From the NCBI GenBank assembly GCA_025356695.1, contig JANXSE010000298.1, positions 1 to 22,688 of the forward strand: a stretch of DNA of 22,688 nt, in the 5' to 3' direction. The translations under genes and the position numbers were made by a program. Shown in pieces: positions 1-7,742 of the stretch. Every line of letters starts with the position of its first letter. The first letter of the stretch is position 1. The notes under the pieces were generated by a model. That model was given only the letters and a program-made list of their open reading frames with translations. It was not told the origin of the DNA and searched no databases. Origin of the DNA: Betaproteobacteria bacterium. GTDB taxonomy: Bacteria; Pseudomonadota; Gammaproteobacteria; Burkholderiales; SG8-41.

Positions 1-549
1 ACACGGCAGGTTACCGGTGTCAGGACGGCCGTCGCCGACAAAACCATCGCGGTTCGGCATGCGGATTTTTGCCAGCGAGGCTGCGTCCAGTGTTGCGTCC
101 GCGCCGAGTATGCCGTTCATGTGCAGCAAATACGCGGTCAGTGCGTAGGTTTCGTTCACACTCAACGATTGCGGCGCAGTGTAGGGCATGGCGCGATAGA
201 CATAGTCAAACACCGTCGTCGCATAGGGCCAGAAGCTGCCGATGGTTTTGATCGGTGAGGCGTCCTTCAACGTGCCCTGTCCGCCAACGAGGCGGTCGGC
301 CGGCTTGCCCTCGCCCTTGGCACCGTGACAGGCGGCGCACTTGGCCGCATACAGCCTGCCGCCTTCCGCCACGCTGCCGCCGCCGGCCGGCAGGCCGGCA
401 CCGTTCGGCGAGACGTCGATATCCCAGCCTTTGATTTCGCGCTCGCTCGCCGGTGTGCCGATAGCAAACTTCGACTGCGCGTGGACCACAAACGGCACAC
501 TCATCAAAGCCACTGTGCTCACTGCAAGTATGAATTTATGCGTGGACAT
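1..549 (-). CDS. soxD: SoxD-like cytochrome c subunit of sulfite dehydrogenase (partial)
   Basis: The reading frame opens with ATG at 549 and runs off the left edge, giving 183 residues with no stop. Residues 1 to about 24 form a signal peptide ending in VHAQ, so the protein is exported to the periplasm. A heme c motif CAACH lies at residues 71-75, and the downstream AMPYTAP contains a plausible axial methionine. The stretch MPNRDGFVGDGRPDTGN is typical of SoxD-type cytochromes. SoxD is usually a larger, often diheme protein, so the rest of the gene lies outside the window. It would accept electrons from the molybdenum subunit encoded just upstream. The start overlaps the end of soxC by 14 bases, which indicates translational coupling. 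Identification rests on the heme motif plus the soxC partner. Confidence 0.85.
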   Translation of the reverse strand, partial: MSTHKFILAVSTVALMSVPFVVHAQSKFAIGTPASEREIKGWDIDVSPNGAGLPAGGGSVAEGGRLYAAKCAACHGAKGEGKPADRLVGGQGTLKDASPIKTIGSFWPYATTVFDYVYRAMPYTAPQSLSVNETYALTAYLLHMNGILGADATLDAASLAKIRMPNRDGFVGDGRPDTGNLPC

Positions 550-1807
550 TGCTGATCTCCCCGCCGGCTGCGATCGCCCAGGACTGTATCGCGTTGTAAT
601 GGTAATTCGAATTCAGGCCGCGCTGCGCGACGAGCTGCGCGCGGCTTGGCTGCACGTATCCGGAATCGTCGAGCGCGCGGCTTTGCAATATCGTCGCGTT
701 GCCGTCCCACTGCCAGGGCAGGCGGAAGCGCGTCACCGCACGGCTTAACACCGGTTCCTGCAACGCGGCTTCGCGCCAGTTGCGCCCGCCGTCGGTGGAT
801 ACGTCAACGCGGCGGATGCGCCCGTTGCCCGTCCATGCCAGTCCGGAGATTTCATAAAAGCCGCGGCGCGCCAGTTTGTGGTCCGGTGCCGGATAAGTAA
901 TCACCGATTTGGCGTCCATCGAAAACGTGAAGAGACGCGCCGTGCCATCCGGCAACGAATCCGTGTATTTGGAGGTTTCTTCGCGTGTCATGAAAGGCTC
1001 GGCGGCCACTTTCAGCCTGCGCAGCCACTTGATGCTCATATTGCCTTCGAAGCCGGGCAGAAAGAGACGCAGCGGATAACCGTTTTCCGGTCGCAAGGCT
1101 TCGCCGTTCTGCGCATAGACCAGCATGGCGTCTTCGAGCGCCTTGGCCATCGGCACCGAACGCGTCATCGCCGCGGCGTCGGCGCCTTCGGCCAGCACCC
1201 ATTGCGCACCCGGCTGCACGCCGGCTTCTTCGAGGATAGTCGACAATGCCACGCCGGTCCACTCGCAGCACGACAACAGGCCGTGGCTGACCTGCACGCT
1301 TTTGCCGAACGGCGACTTCCATTCGCGCGAAGAGTTGCCGGAGCATTCAAGGAAATGGATGCGCGACACCGAGGGAAACCGCATCAGGTCTTCCATCGTG
1401 AAGATCAACGGCTGTTTAACCATGCCATGCAGCATCAGGCGGTGCTGCGCCGGATCGATTTCCGGAATGCCGGCGTGACTGCGTTCAAATACGAGGCCGT
1501 TGGGCGTGATCATGCCGCGCAGGTTCTGCAACGGCGTCATCGCCGAACCGGAACCCGGCATCACCTGATCGCCACGCCCGCGCCGCAGGACGTTTTTTTC
1601 GAACGCGGATGGCAGGCCGTACTGGCCGTCAGACAGCGCGCGCCCTTCTTTCTTCATCCACGCCGGCACGTTCGGCGGCGCGTTGTCCGCGGCATTTTGT
1701 GCGAGCGCAGTGCCGGCGAATGCACCGCCGGTCAGCACTGCCGAATTGCGCAGGAAATTGCGCCTTGCGTTGCGCGCAGTGTTCGAACCGTCAGCTTGCT
1801 TCTTCAT
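536..1807 (-). CDS. soxC: SoxC-type sulfite dehydrogenase, molybdopterin subunit
   Basis: A 423-residue protein of the sulfite oxidase family. Near residues 15-18 a twin-arginine segment RRNFL is followed by a hydrophobic stretch ending in ALAQ, so it should be folded with its molybdenum cofactor and exported by Tat. The molybdenum-ligating cysteine is in FLECSGN, about residue 155. The C-terminal half shows SoxC signatures including REETSKYTD, SGLAWTGNGRI and DVSTDGGRNW, followed by DDSGYVQP. SoxC removes electrons from the sulfane or sulfite sulfur and passes them to SoxD. I prefer ATG 1807 over a TTG at 1828 because GGGGGA sits just upstream of it and the TTG would overlap the preceding gene. 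Only 17 bases separate it from the upstream Bug gene. No soxXYZAB genes are visible, so a stand-alone sulfite or organosulfonate-linked role is also possible. Confidence 0.9.
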   Translation of the reverse strand: MKKQADGSNTARNARRNFLRNSAVLTGGAFAGTALAQNAADNAPPNVPAWMKKEGRALSDGQYGLPSAFEKNVLRRGRGDQVMPGSGSAMTPLQNLRGMITPNGLVFERSHAGIPEIDPAQHRLMLHGMVKQPLIFTMEDLMRFPSVSRIHFLECSGNSSREWKSPFGKSVQVSHGLLSCCEWTGVALSTILEEAGVQPGAQWVLAEGADAAAMTRSVPMAKALEDAMLVYAQNGEALRPENGYPLRLFLPGFEGNMSIKWLRRLKVAAEPFMTREETSKYTDSLPDGTARLFTFSMDAKSVITYPAPDHKLARRGFYEISGLAWTGNGRIRRVDVSTDGGRNWREAALQEPVLSRAVTRFRLPWQWDGNATILQSRALDDSGYVQPSRAQLVAQRGLNSNYHYNAIQSWAIAAGGEISNVHA

Positions 1808-1824
1808 GTCTTCCCCCGTCGCGT

Positions 1825-2817
1825 TCAATCGACGCGTATCTGTGCCTGCTTGATGACCTTGGTCCAGCGTTCGATGTCGGCACGCAAAAATGTCTCGAGT
1901 TCCTGCGGCGTGTTGCCCACCGCCTCGGCGCCCTGCACCAGCAACTGGTCAACCATCTCCTGCGACTTGATCACCGCCACCGCATCGGCGTGCAAACGTT
2001 TGACGATGGCCGGCGGCATTTTTGCCGGGCCGAGCAAGGCGTACCACAGACTGGCCTGATAGGCGCCGTAACCGGCCTCGGCCACCGTCGGAATTTCGGG
2101 TGCGGCACGCGAGCGTGTCGAGCCCGTCATTGCCAGTGCGCGCAGGCGCCCCGCCCTGACATGCGGCATCGCCGGCAGCGGACTCGTGCACACCACCTGG
2201 ATCTGGCCGCCGACCAGATCAATCAGCGCGGGACCGGCGCCCTTATAAGGAATATGCACGAGTTTGATCCCCGCTAGCCAGTTCAACAATTCGACGGCCA
2301 GATGACCGCCGGTGCCCGGCCCCGAAGAGCCATAGGTGATGACGCCCGGTTTTGCTTTCGCCGCCGCCACCAGTTCGCGTATGTTGTTCACGCCGAGCGA
2401 GGGATGCGCGACAAACACCAGCGGCGAACTGGCCACCAGCGTGATCGGCGAAAAATCCTTGATCGAATCGTAGGGCAGCTTGTCGCGCAGACCGGGATTC
2501 ACGCCGTGCGTCGCGCTCGCCAGCAACAGCGTGTATCCGTCGGGCGCGGCTTTTGCCGTCATCTCGGTGGCGATCACCTGCCCGCCACCGCCGCGGTTGT
2601 CGATCACGAGTTGCTGGCCGAGGCGTTCACCCAGACGCGAACTCAACATACGGCCGACGATATCGCCGGCACCGGCCGGTGGATAGGGAATGATCAGGCG
2701 GATGGCGCGTTGCGGGTAGGTGTCCGCGGCCACCGCCGGCAGGGACACGAACGCGGCGACGCCAAGCGCGACAGCACGCAGGGCGGGAAGAACCGGTGCG
2801 GAAATTTTATTCATCAT
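1825..2817 (-). CDS. Bug-family tripartite tricarboxylate transporter substrate-binding protein
   Basis: A 330-residue periplasmic solute receptor of the Bug/TctC family. Residues 1 to about 31 form a signal peptide ending in PAVAA. The mature N-terminus DTYPQRAIRLIIPYPPAGAGD is the family hallmark, followed by VIDNRGGGGQVIA, APDGYTLLLAS and HIPYKGAGPALIDLVGGQI, the ligand-binding loops. No TctA/TctB membrane genes are nearby, which is usual for the many orphan Bug receptors of betaproteobacteria. Two tandem ATG codons at 2817 and 2814 are both possible starts. Upstream extension would run through the promoter and lacks family similarity. The gene is divergent from the AtuA/DUF4387 pair and lies directly upstream of soxC on the same strand, so it may be co-transcribed with soxCD. 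The ligand cannot be read from sequence. Confidence 0.9.
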   Translation of the reverse strand: MMNKISAPVLPALRAVALGVAAFVSLPAVAADTYPQRAIRLIIPYPPAGAGDIVGRMLSSRLGERLGQQLVIDNRGGGGQVIATEMTAKAAPDGYTLLLASATHGVNPGLRDKLPYDSIKDFSPITLVASSPLVFVAHPSLGVNNIRELVAAAKAKPGVITYGSSGPGTGGHLAVELLNWLAGIKLVHIPYKGAGPALIDLVGGQIQVVCTSPLPAMPHVRAGRLRALAMTGSTRSRAAPEIPTVAEAGYGAYQASLWYALLGPAKMPPAIVKRLHADAVAVIKSQEMVDQLLVQGAEAVGNTPQELETFLRADIERWTKVIKQAQIRVD

Positions 2818-2827
2818 GATCCGTCGC

Positions 2828-2856
2828 AAAATATCGGCGCCCCACCGCCCTGTCAA
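2828..2856 (-). promoter_or_regulatory. Sigma70-type promoter of the Bug-soxC-soxD operon
   Basis: On the minus strand a perfect -35 TTGACA (2856-2851) is followed by exactly 17 bases and a -10 TATTTT (2833-2828). The predicted transcription start is near 2821, only about four bases before the ATG at 2817, so the mRNA would be nearly leaderless. This rests on motif match and position only. Confidence 0.6.
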
Positions 2857-2881
2857 GCGAGGAATCATGCGGTTTTGCCGG

Positions 2882-2911
2882 TTGCGAATCGCGCACCGAA
2901 TCCCGTAGACT
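2882..2911 (+). promoter_or_regulatory. Possible promoter of the AtuA/DUF4387 pair
   Basis: TTGCGA (2882-2887), an 18-base spacer and TAGACT (2906-2911) give a moderate sigma70 match, four of six bases in each element. It lies 34 bases before the GTG start of the AtuA-like gene. The match is weak enough that it could be chance. Confidence 0.3.
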
Positions 2912-2945
2912 GCGGGCTCCCGCAATTTGGCGTTTTGCCCTCTCC

Positions 2946-4364
2946 GTGACCGAATCCAGCCTTGACGAAATCCGCGTGCTCGCGCCCAACGGCGTCTGCG
3001 GCTCCGGCTTTCTTGAAGAATCCTTCGAGAAAGGCCTTGCGCAAAAGCCCCACTTCATCGGCTGCGACGCCGGCTCCACCGATCCGGGCCCCAGTCATCT
3101 CGGCAGCGGCGAGCCGGCATTCCCGCGCGAAGCCGTGCGGCGCGATCTGCGCCTAATGCTGATGGGCGCGCGGCGCCTCAAGATTCCGCTGATCGTCGGC
3201 TCGGTCGGCACTGCCGGCGGCGACCCGCATCTGGCGTGGGGTTATGAAATCCTCAAGGAAATCGCCGCGACGGAGAACCTGTCGTTCAAGCTCGCGCTGA
3301 TCCACGCTGAACAGGACAAGGCCTATTTGAAGCAGCGCATGCGTGAAGGCCGCATCACGCCGCTGCAGCCCGCACCTGAATTCAACGAGGCGGTGATTGA
3401 TCGCAGCGCGCATATCGTCGGCATGATGGGTGCCGAACCGTTCCAGCGCGCGCTGCAAGCCGGCGCCGATGTCATCCTCGCCGGCCGCTCAAGCGATACC
3501 GCCATCTTCGCGTCATTCGCCGAATTGCACGGTATCCCGTCCGGCATCGCCTGGCACGCTGCAAAAATTCTTGAATGCGGCGCCGCTGCCGTGGTCAACC
3601 GCAAATCACCGGACTGCATGTTCGCGTGGTTGCGCCACGACCATTTCGAAATCGAGGCGCCGAACCCCGAAATGCGCTGCACGCCGCAGAGCATCGCCTC
3701 ACACAGCCTTTACGAAAACGCCGACCCGTACAAACTGATCGAATGTTCAGGCACGCTCGATCTGACCAACAGTCGCTATGAAGCAGTCAACGAACGCCGC
3801 GTGCGCGTCTCCGGCAGCACCTTCGCCAATGCCGAACGCTACACAGTGAAACTCGAAGGCGCCGAACTCGCAGGTTACCAGAGTATCGTCATTGGCTCCG
3901 TGCGCGACCCCTTCATCATCCGCCAGATCGACGACTGGACGACCCGCCTGATCGAGCGCATCCACGCGCGCGTCAAGCAGGTCTATGGCGACCGCATGAA
4001 GCCCGACCAATACGTGCTCAACATCCGCATCTATGGCAAGAACGGCACCATGGGCCCGCTCGAACCGGTGAAGGAAATCCGTTCGCACGAGTTGTGCCTC
4101 TTGATCGAAGTCACCGCGCCCAGTCAGGAAATCGCCAGTTCCATCGCCGGTATCGTGCGCCACCAGGGTCTGCATCTGCCGATCCCCGAATGGAGCGGCC
4201 TTATCACGGCACTCGCCTGCCCCTACAACCCGGCCCACCTCGACCGCGGCGCGGTCTACCGGTTCAACGTCAACCACGTCGTCGAACCTGCCGATCCGCA
4301 TGAGATGTTTCCGCTGGAACTCATTGAAATCGACGGCGCCAAACAACGGAAGCTCGCAGCATGA
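2946..4364 (+). CDS. AtuA-family protein (DUF1446-type, acyclic terpene utilization-like)
   Basis: A 472-residue cytoplasmic protein matching the AtuA family by its N-terminal pattern: VLAPNGVCGSGF, then GCDAGSTDPGPSHLGSG, then LIVGSVGTAGGDPH. Further conserved blocks are DVILAGRSSDTAIF and the C-terminal VKEIRSHELCLLIEV. AtuA is named from acyclic terpene degradation in Pseudomonas, but its biochemical activity is not well defined and most homologues lie outside terpene loci. The start is GTG at 2946; there is no in-frame ATG nearby and no clear Shine-Dalgarno. The stop overlaps the DUF4387 start in ATGA. Its pairing with DUF4387 and a divergent Bug receptor suggests catabolism of an imported organic acid, but the substrate is unknown. 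Confidence 0.85.
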   Translation: MTESSLDEIRVLAPNGVCGSGFLEESFEKGLAQKPHFIGCDAGSTDPGPSHLGSGEPAFPREAVRRDLRLMLMGARRLKIPLIVGSVGTAGGDPHLAWGYEILKEIAATENLSFKLALIHAEQDKAYLKQRMREGRITPLQPAPEFNEAVIDRSAHIVGMMGAEPFQRALQAGADVILAGRSSDTAIFASFAELHGIPSGIAWHAAKILECGAAAVVNRKSPDCMFAWLRHDHFEIEAPNPEMRCTPQSIASHSLYENADPYKLIECSGTLDLTNSRYEAVNERRVRVSGSTFANAERYTVKLEGAELAGYQSIVIGSVRDPFIIRQIDDWTTRLIERIHARVKQVYGDRMKPDQYVLNIRIYGKNGTMGPLEPVKEIRSHELCLLIEVTAPSQEIASSIAGIVRHQGLHLPIPEWSGLITALACPYNPAHLDRGAVYRFNVNHVVEPADPHEMFPLELIEIDGAKQRKLAA

Positions 4365-4669
4365 CCCCGCTCGGCGAACTCGCACGCCTGATCCGCAGCA
4401 AAAATGCCGGCCCTTTCGAACTGACCTTCGATATCATGTTCGACGAACCGGCGACCTACGAACGCGTCAAGCAGTCCGGCATGGTCAGCTGCGAAGCGAT
4501 CGCGACGCGTTATGGACTGCCAGCCGAAAAGGTTAAGTTTTTTTATTGCGATCTGGCCTGCGCGATCAAAGCGTCGATTCCACGCCCCTGCTTTCAGGGT
4601 GACCTGCTCGATTCGGACGGCCACGGCGGCCAGCAGTACGCGCCGCTGATGGATATCCAGATTCCCTGA
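4361..4669 (+). CDS. DUF4387 family protein
   Basis: A 102-residue soluble protein with the DUF4387 pattern: an N-terminal LARLIRSKNAGPFELTFDIMFD, then YERVKQSG, and a C-terminal DLACAIKASIPRPCFQGDLLDSDGHGGQQYAPL. It has no signal peptide or membrane segment. The ATG overlaps the upstream AtuA stop, a standard translationally coupled arrangement for this pair, and the two products probably act together, perhaps as subunits of one enzyme. The function is not established. The gene converges on modC with only 12 bases between the two stops and no visible terminator hairpin. Confidence 0.85.
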   Translation: MTPLGELARLIRSKNAGPFELTFDIMFDEPATYERVKQSGMVSCEAIATRYGLPAEKVKFFYCDLACAIKASIPRPCFQGDLLDSDGHGGQQYAPLMDIQIP

Positions 4670-4681
4670 AAATCCGTTCGT

Positions 4682-5749
4682 TCAGTTCAGCGACACCGCC
4701 TTGATCAGCACGCAGACGGGGCAGCCGGGCACCAGCTTCAGACGTTCGGCCGAATAACGCGTGATACGCGAGGTCAGCACCGTCGCGCCGACCTTCACGC
4801 GCACGACCGCTCTGGCATCATCGCCGGCTTGTACATCGACGACATTTCCGTGCAGCACGTTAAGCACGCTGATATCCACCGGTTCCGTCAGCGCGATGGC
4901 GATATCGCGCGCGCGGATACGCACCCGCACTGCTTCGCCGACCGCCGCGGCGATACCCGGCACCTTCAGTTGCCCGCCGGCGAATTCCAGCATTGCCAGA
5001 TCGTAGGCGGAATCATACGCAGTCACCCGCGCTTCGATCACAGTACCGCCTTCGAAGTCGATGCCCTGCGCGCGCAAATCCGCGCGCCCCATGACTTCGC
5101 CGACCGCACCGCTGGCGACGACGCGCCCGGCTGCCATTAACACCACGGTCTCTGCCAGTTGCACGACCTCTTCCACCGCATGCGAAACATAAACGATGGG
5201 CACGCTAATTTCTCTATGCAAACGCGCGATATAGCGCAACACCTCGTGCTTGCGCGCATGATCGAGCGCCGCCAACGGCTCGTCCATCAATAACAACCGC
5301 GGGCTCGCCAGCAAAGCGCGGCCGATCGCCACGCGCTGTTTCTCGCCGCCCGACAATCTCGCCGGCCGGCGCTCGAGCAGAGCTTCAAGGCCCAATAGCT
5401 CGACCACCTTGCCGAATTCAATATAACGCTCGTCAGGTTTCGCCAGATCAAAACCGTAACGCAGATTCGCGCCTACAGTCAGATGCGGAAACAGACGACC
5501 CTCCTGGAAAACGTAGCCGACGCGGCGGCGGCGTACCGGTACGTCGATGCCGCGCGCGCGATCGAACAGGCAAATGCCGTTGACGGTGATCGAACCTTCA
5601 TCCGGCGTCACCAGACCCGCAATCGCATTGATCAAGGTCGTCTTGCCCGAGCCGGATCGTCCGAACAGTGCGGTGACGCCACTGTCGCTGGCAAAGGCTG
5701 CGTCGAGCGAAAAATTCAACAGCCTGCGGGCGATGCGAATTTCAATCAT
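4682..5749 (-). CDS. modC: Molybdate ABC transporter ATPase ModC
   Basis: A 355-residue ABC ATPase. Walker A is GRSGSGKT at residues 30-37, followed by the Q-loop in GYVFQEGRLFPHLTV, the signature LSGGEKQR, Walker B LLLMDEP and the H-loop SHA. The phrase FQEGRLFPHL and the C-terminal TOBE-like region, from about residue 290 (SVLNVLHGNV), are typical of ModC. It energises molybdate import through ModB at the inner membrane. The start overlaps modB by eight bases and the gene closes the modABC operon. The C-terminal TOBE domain may bind molybdate and give feedback inhibition, as in characterised ModC proteins. Confidence 0.95.
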   Translation of the reverse strand: MIEIRIARRLLNFSLDAAFASDSGVTALFGRSGSGKTTLINAIAGLVTPDEGSITVNGICLFDRARGIDVPVRRRRVGYVFQEGRLFPHLTVGANLRYGFDLAKPDERYIEFGKVVELLGLEALLERRPARLSGGEKQRVAIGRALLASPRLLLMDEPLAALDHARKHEVLRYIARLHREISVPIVYVSHAVEEVVQLAETVVLMAAGRVVASGAVGEVMGRADLRAQGIDFEGGTVIEARVTAYDSAYDLAMLEFAGGQLKVPGIAAAVGEAVRVRIRARDIAIALTEPVDISVLNVLHGNVVDVQAGDDARAVVRVKVGATVLTSRITRYSAERLKLVPGCPVCVLIKAVSLN

Positions 5750-6443
5750 CGTGGCCCCGCGCGCGACGCTGCGACCGACGCACCAGCCATTCCGACAGCA
5801 TCAGCGCGATGACCGACAACACAATGGCAATGATGCTCAGACGCAACGCCGCGGCATCGCCGCCCGGCACCTGCGTCAGCGTATAGATTGCCAGCGGCAG
5901 CGTGCGCGTCTCGCCCGGAATATTCGAAACAAACGTAATGGTTGCACCGAATTCGCCCAGGCTGCGCGCAAATGACAGCAGCGTACCGGTGAAGACTCCG
6001 GGCAGCGCCAGCGGCAGCGTCACGCTGAAGAACACGCGCAGGCGTGTCGCACCGAGCGTGCGTGCCGCGTCTTCCAGTCCGGCGTCGATGGCTTCGATCG
6101 ACAGGCGGATCGCACGCACCATCAATGGAAAACCCATGATACCGGCGGCGATCGCCGCGCCGGTCCAGCGGAAGGCGACGACGATGCCGAGGTATTCCTC
6201 AAGCAAGGCGCCCAGCGGTCCGCGTTTGCCGAACAACAGCAGCAGGAAATAGCCAACCACAACAGGCGGCAATACCAGCGGCAGATGCACAACGGCGTCA
6301 AACAGGCTCTTGCCGACAAAATTGCAGCGCGCCAGCAGAAGCGCCACCGCCACCGCCAGCGGCAGGCTGCACAACACGCTCCAGAAGGCGACCTTGAGGC
6401 TGAGCTCGAGAACCTCCCACTCAACCGGGGTCAGTGCAAACAT
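5742..6443 (-). CDS. modB: Molybdate ABC transporter permease ModB
   Basis: A 233-residue inner-membrane permease with about five hydrophobic segments. It carries the family block LPLVLPPVVVGYFLLLLFGKRGPLG and the cytoplasmic coupling EAA-type loop EDAARTLGATRLRVFFSVTLPLALPG. The later FARSLGEFGATITFVSNIPGETRTLPLAIY is diagnostic of ModB. It lies three bases after modA and overlaps modC by eight bases, so the three are co-translated. The start is ATG 6443, giving a full-length ModB. Confidence 0.95.
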   Translation of the reverse strand: MFALTPVEWEVLELSLKVAFWSVLCSLPLAVAVALLLARCNFVGKSLFDAVVHLPLVLPPVVVGYFLLLLFGKRGPLGALLEEYLGIVVAFRWTGAAIAAGIMGFPLMVRAIRLSIEAIDAGLEDAARTLGATRLRVFFSVTLPLALPGVFTGTLLSFARSLGEFGATITFVSNIPGETRTLPLAIYTLTQVPGGDAAALRLSIIAIVLSVIALMLSEWLVRRSQRRARGHDD

Positions 6444-6446
6444 TTA

Positions 6447-7235
6447 TCAATCGATGCTGAAGCCATATTTTTCGAATATGGCACGCGCTTCGGCGGATTT
6501 CAAATAATTCATGAAAGGCGCTGCCGCCGGATGCCGGCTCGCCGCCATGACAGCCACCGGATAGGTGATCGCGGGATGGCTATCCTGCGGAAACTGGGCG
6601 ACGACGCGCACTTTTTTCTCGGCAAACGCATCCGTCTGGTAAACAATCCCCAGCGGCGCCTCGCCGCGTGCGACGAATACCAGTGCCGCGCGCACATTGT
6701 CGCCACGCGCAACCCGGCCTTCGACGCCGCTCCACACACCGAGCTTCTCCAGCGCCGCCTTGCCGTATTTGCCGGCCGGCACGCTGTCGGGATCGGCCAT
6801 CGACAGCTTGCCATCGCCCAGCAATTTTGCCAGCGGAAAACCGGGCTTCAGCTCGATCTGCAGTTTGCTGTCGGCGGGCGCAATCAACACCAGGCGGTTG
6901 TGCAGCAGGTTGGCGCGCGTGCCTGCCCTGACCAGTTTGCGTTGCTCGACGTAATCCATCCAGTCAAGATCGGCGGAAATGAAAATATCCGCCGGCGCGC
7001 CATTCTCGATCTGCTTGGCCAGCGCCGGGCTGGCGGCATAAGCCACAACCACCTTTGGGCCGTTGGCGCGCTGAAACTGCTGCGCGGTTTCATCCAACGC
7101 TTCCTTGAGACTGGCGGCGGCAAACACCGTCAAATCCTGCGCCTGTGCCGGCAGTGCAGACAACAGCATGCCGAGCAACATTACTGAAAACCGCATTGCC
7201 GTGAAAAACAACCGGCCCGTGAACTGCAATGGCAT
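6447..7235 (-). CDS. modA: Molybdate-binding periplasmic protein ModA
   Basis: A 262-residue periplasmic receptor. A signal peptide of about 32 residues ends in ALPAQAQ, and the mature protein starts DLTVFAAASLKEAL, the ModA hallmark that includes the oxyanion-binding serine region. Later blocks YAASPALAKQIENGAPADIFISAD and YQTDA are also typical. It hands molybdate, and possibly tungstate, to ModBC. I chose ATG 7235 because AGGAG lies eight bases upstream. A second ATG at 7196 would give a shorter signal peptide. The longer upstream frame overlaps the operator and modE and is not real. The gene follows a ModE-type operator and promoter, so it is probably repressed when molybdate is plentiful. 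Confidence 0.95.
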   Translation of the reverse strand: MPLQFTGRLFFTAMRFSVMLLGMLLSALPAQAQDLTVFAAASLKEALDETAQQFQRANGPKVVVAYAASPALAKQIENGAPADIFISADLDWMDYVEQRKLVRAGTRANLLHNRLVLIAPADSKLQIELKPGFPLAKLLGDGKLSMADPDSVPAGKYGKAALEKLGVWSGVEGRVARGDNVRAALVFVARGEAPLGIVYQTDAFAEKKVRVVAQFPQDSHPAITYPVAVMAASRHPAAAPFMNYLKSAEARAIFEKYGFSID

Positions 7236-7263
7236 GCTTGAGACTCCTGATATTGGTTTCAAT

Positions 7264-7287
7264 CGATATATTCTACGGAATATAACG
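7264..7287. promoter_or_regulatory. ModE-type operator (molybdate-responsive palindrome)
   Basis: On the plus strand, CGATATATT (7264-7272) and AATATAACG (7279-7287) form an inverted repeat with eight of nine matching positions around a six-base spacer. This closely resembles the known ModE consensus, two CGnTATAT-like arms separated by six to eight bases. It overlaps the -10 element and predicted start of the modA promoter and lies 28 bases before the modA ATG. That is a good position for repression. A ModE-type DNA-binding protein is encoded just upstream. Confidence 0.8.
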
Positions 7288-7306
7288 TTTGCGGAGTAAA
7301 AGTCAA
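7279..7306 (-). promoter_or_regulatory. Sigma70-type promoter of modABC
   Basis: On the minus strand TTGACT (7306-7301), a 16-base spacer and TATATT (7284-7279) form a good sigma70 match. The -10 lies inside the right arm of the ModE palindrome, and the predicted start near 7272 is inside the other arm. A repressor bound there would block RNA polymerase. The leader would be about 37 bases, with AGGAG before modA. Confidence 0.6.
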
Positions 7307-7363
7307 TCGTCGACGTTCCGGAAAAAAGTTGCCGCGACAGAAGAAGGCGGCAGTGAGGTGAAA

Positions 7364-7738
7364 TCAGTAAATCTTGCCGGCCGGCGGGGTCTTGCGCAGC
7401 AGTTTCGAAAAGTCCGGCATTTCCTTGGCAATCGACGCCATGGCGCGTGACTCCATAGCGCGAAAACCCTTCAGCACCAGCCTGCCGAAAGGCGTGATCT
7501 GCGCACCGCCGCCGCCCTTGCCGCCGGTCGCTGTGTCCACCACCGGCTCGCGAAAACACTGGTTCATGGCATCGATCAGCAGCCAGGCACGGCGATACGA
7601 CATATCGAGGCTGCGTGCACCGGCCGAAATCGAACCCGTATCCGCCACCGCCTGCAAAATGTCCGCCTTGCCCGAACCAATGGCAAAGCCGTCGCCGAAC
7701 TGCACCCTTAGCCGAAGCCGTGCTTTTGCAATCGTCAT
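7364..7738 (-). CDS. ModE-type winged-helix regulator, DNA-binding domain only
   Basis: A 124-residue protein matching the N-terminal domain of ModE (LysR-like winged helix). The helix-turn-helix is in KADILQAVADTGSISAGARSLDMSYRRAWLLIDAMN, about residues 24-59, followed by TGGKGGGGAQITPFG, the typical ModE wing. The C-terminal pair of Mop/TOBE molybdate-binding domains of E. coli ModE is absent: the protein ends at GKIY. Such short forms are common in proteobacteria, and how they sense molybdate is less clear. It lies four bases after moaE in the operon and just upstream of the ModE-type operator, its probable target. Confidence 0.85.
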   Translation of the reverse strand: MTIAKARLRLRVQFGDGFAIGSGKADILQAVADTGSISAGARSLDMSYRRAWLLIDAMNQCFREPVVDTATGGKGGGGAQITPFGRLVLKGFRAMESRAMASIAKEMPDFSKLLRKTPPAGKIY

Positions 7739-7742
7739 GACG

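Noticed and set aside
878..2059. A 393-codon open frame on the plus strand across soxC and the end of the Bug gene
   Set aside because: It lies antisense to two well-supported genes, its product is Arg/His-rich without domains, and it is typical of a high-GC shadow frame.
4670..4681. Terminator between DUF4387 and modC
   Set aside because: The convergent stops are only 12 bases apart and no stem with a T-tract can be drawn there.
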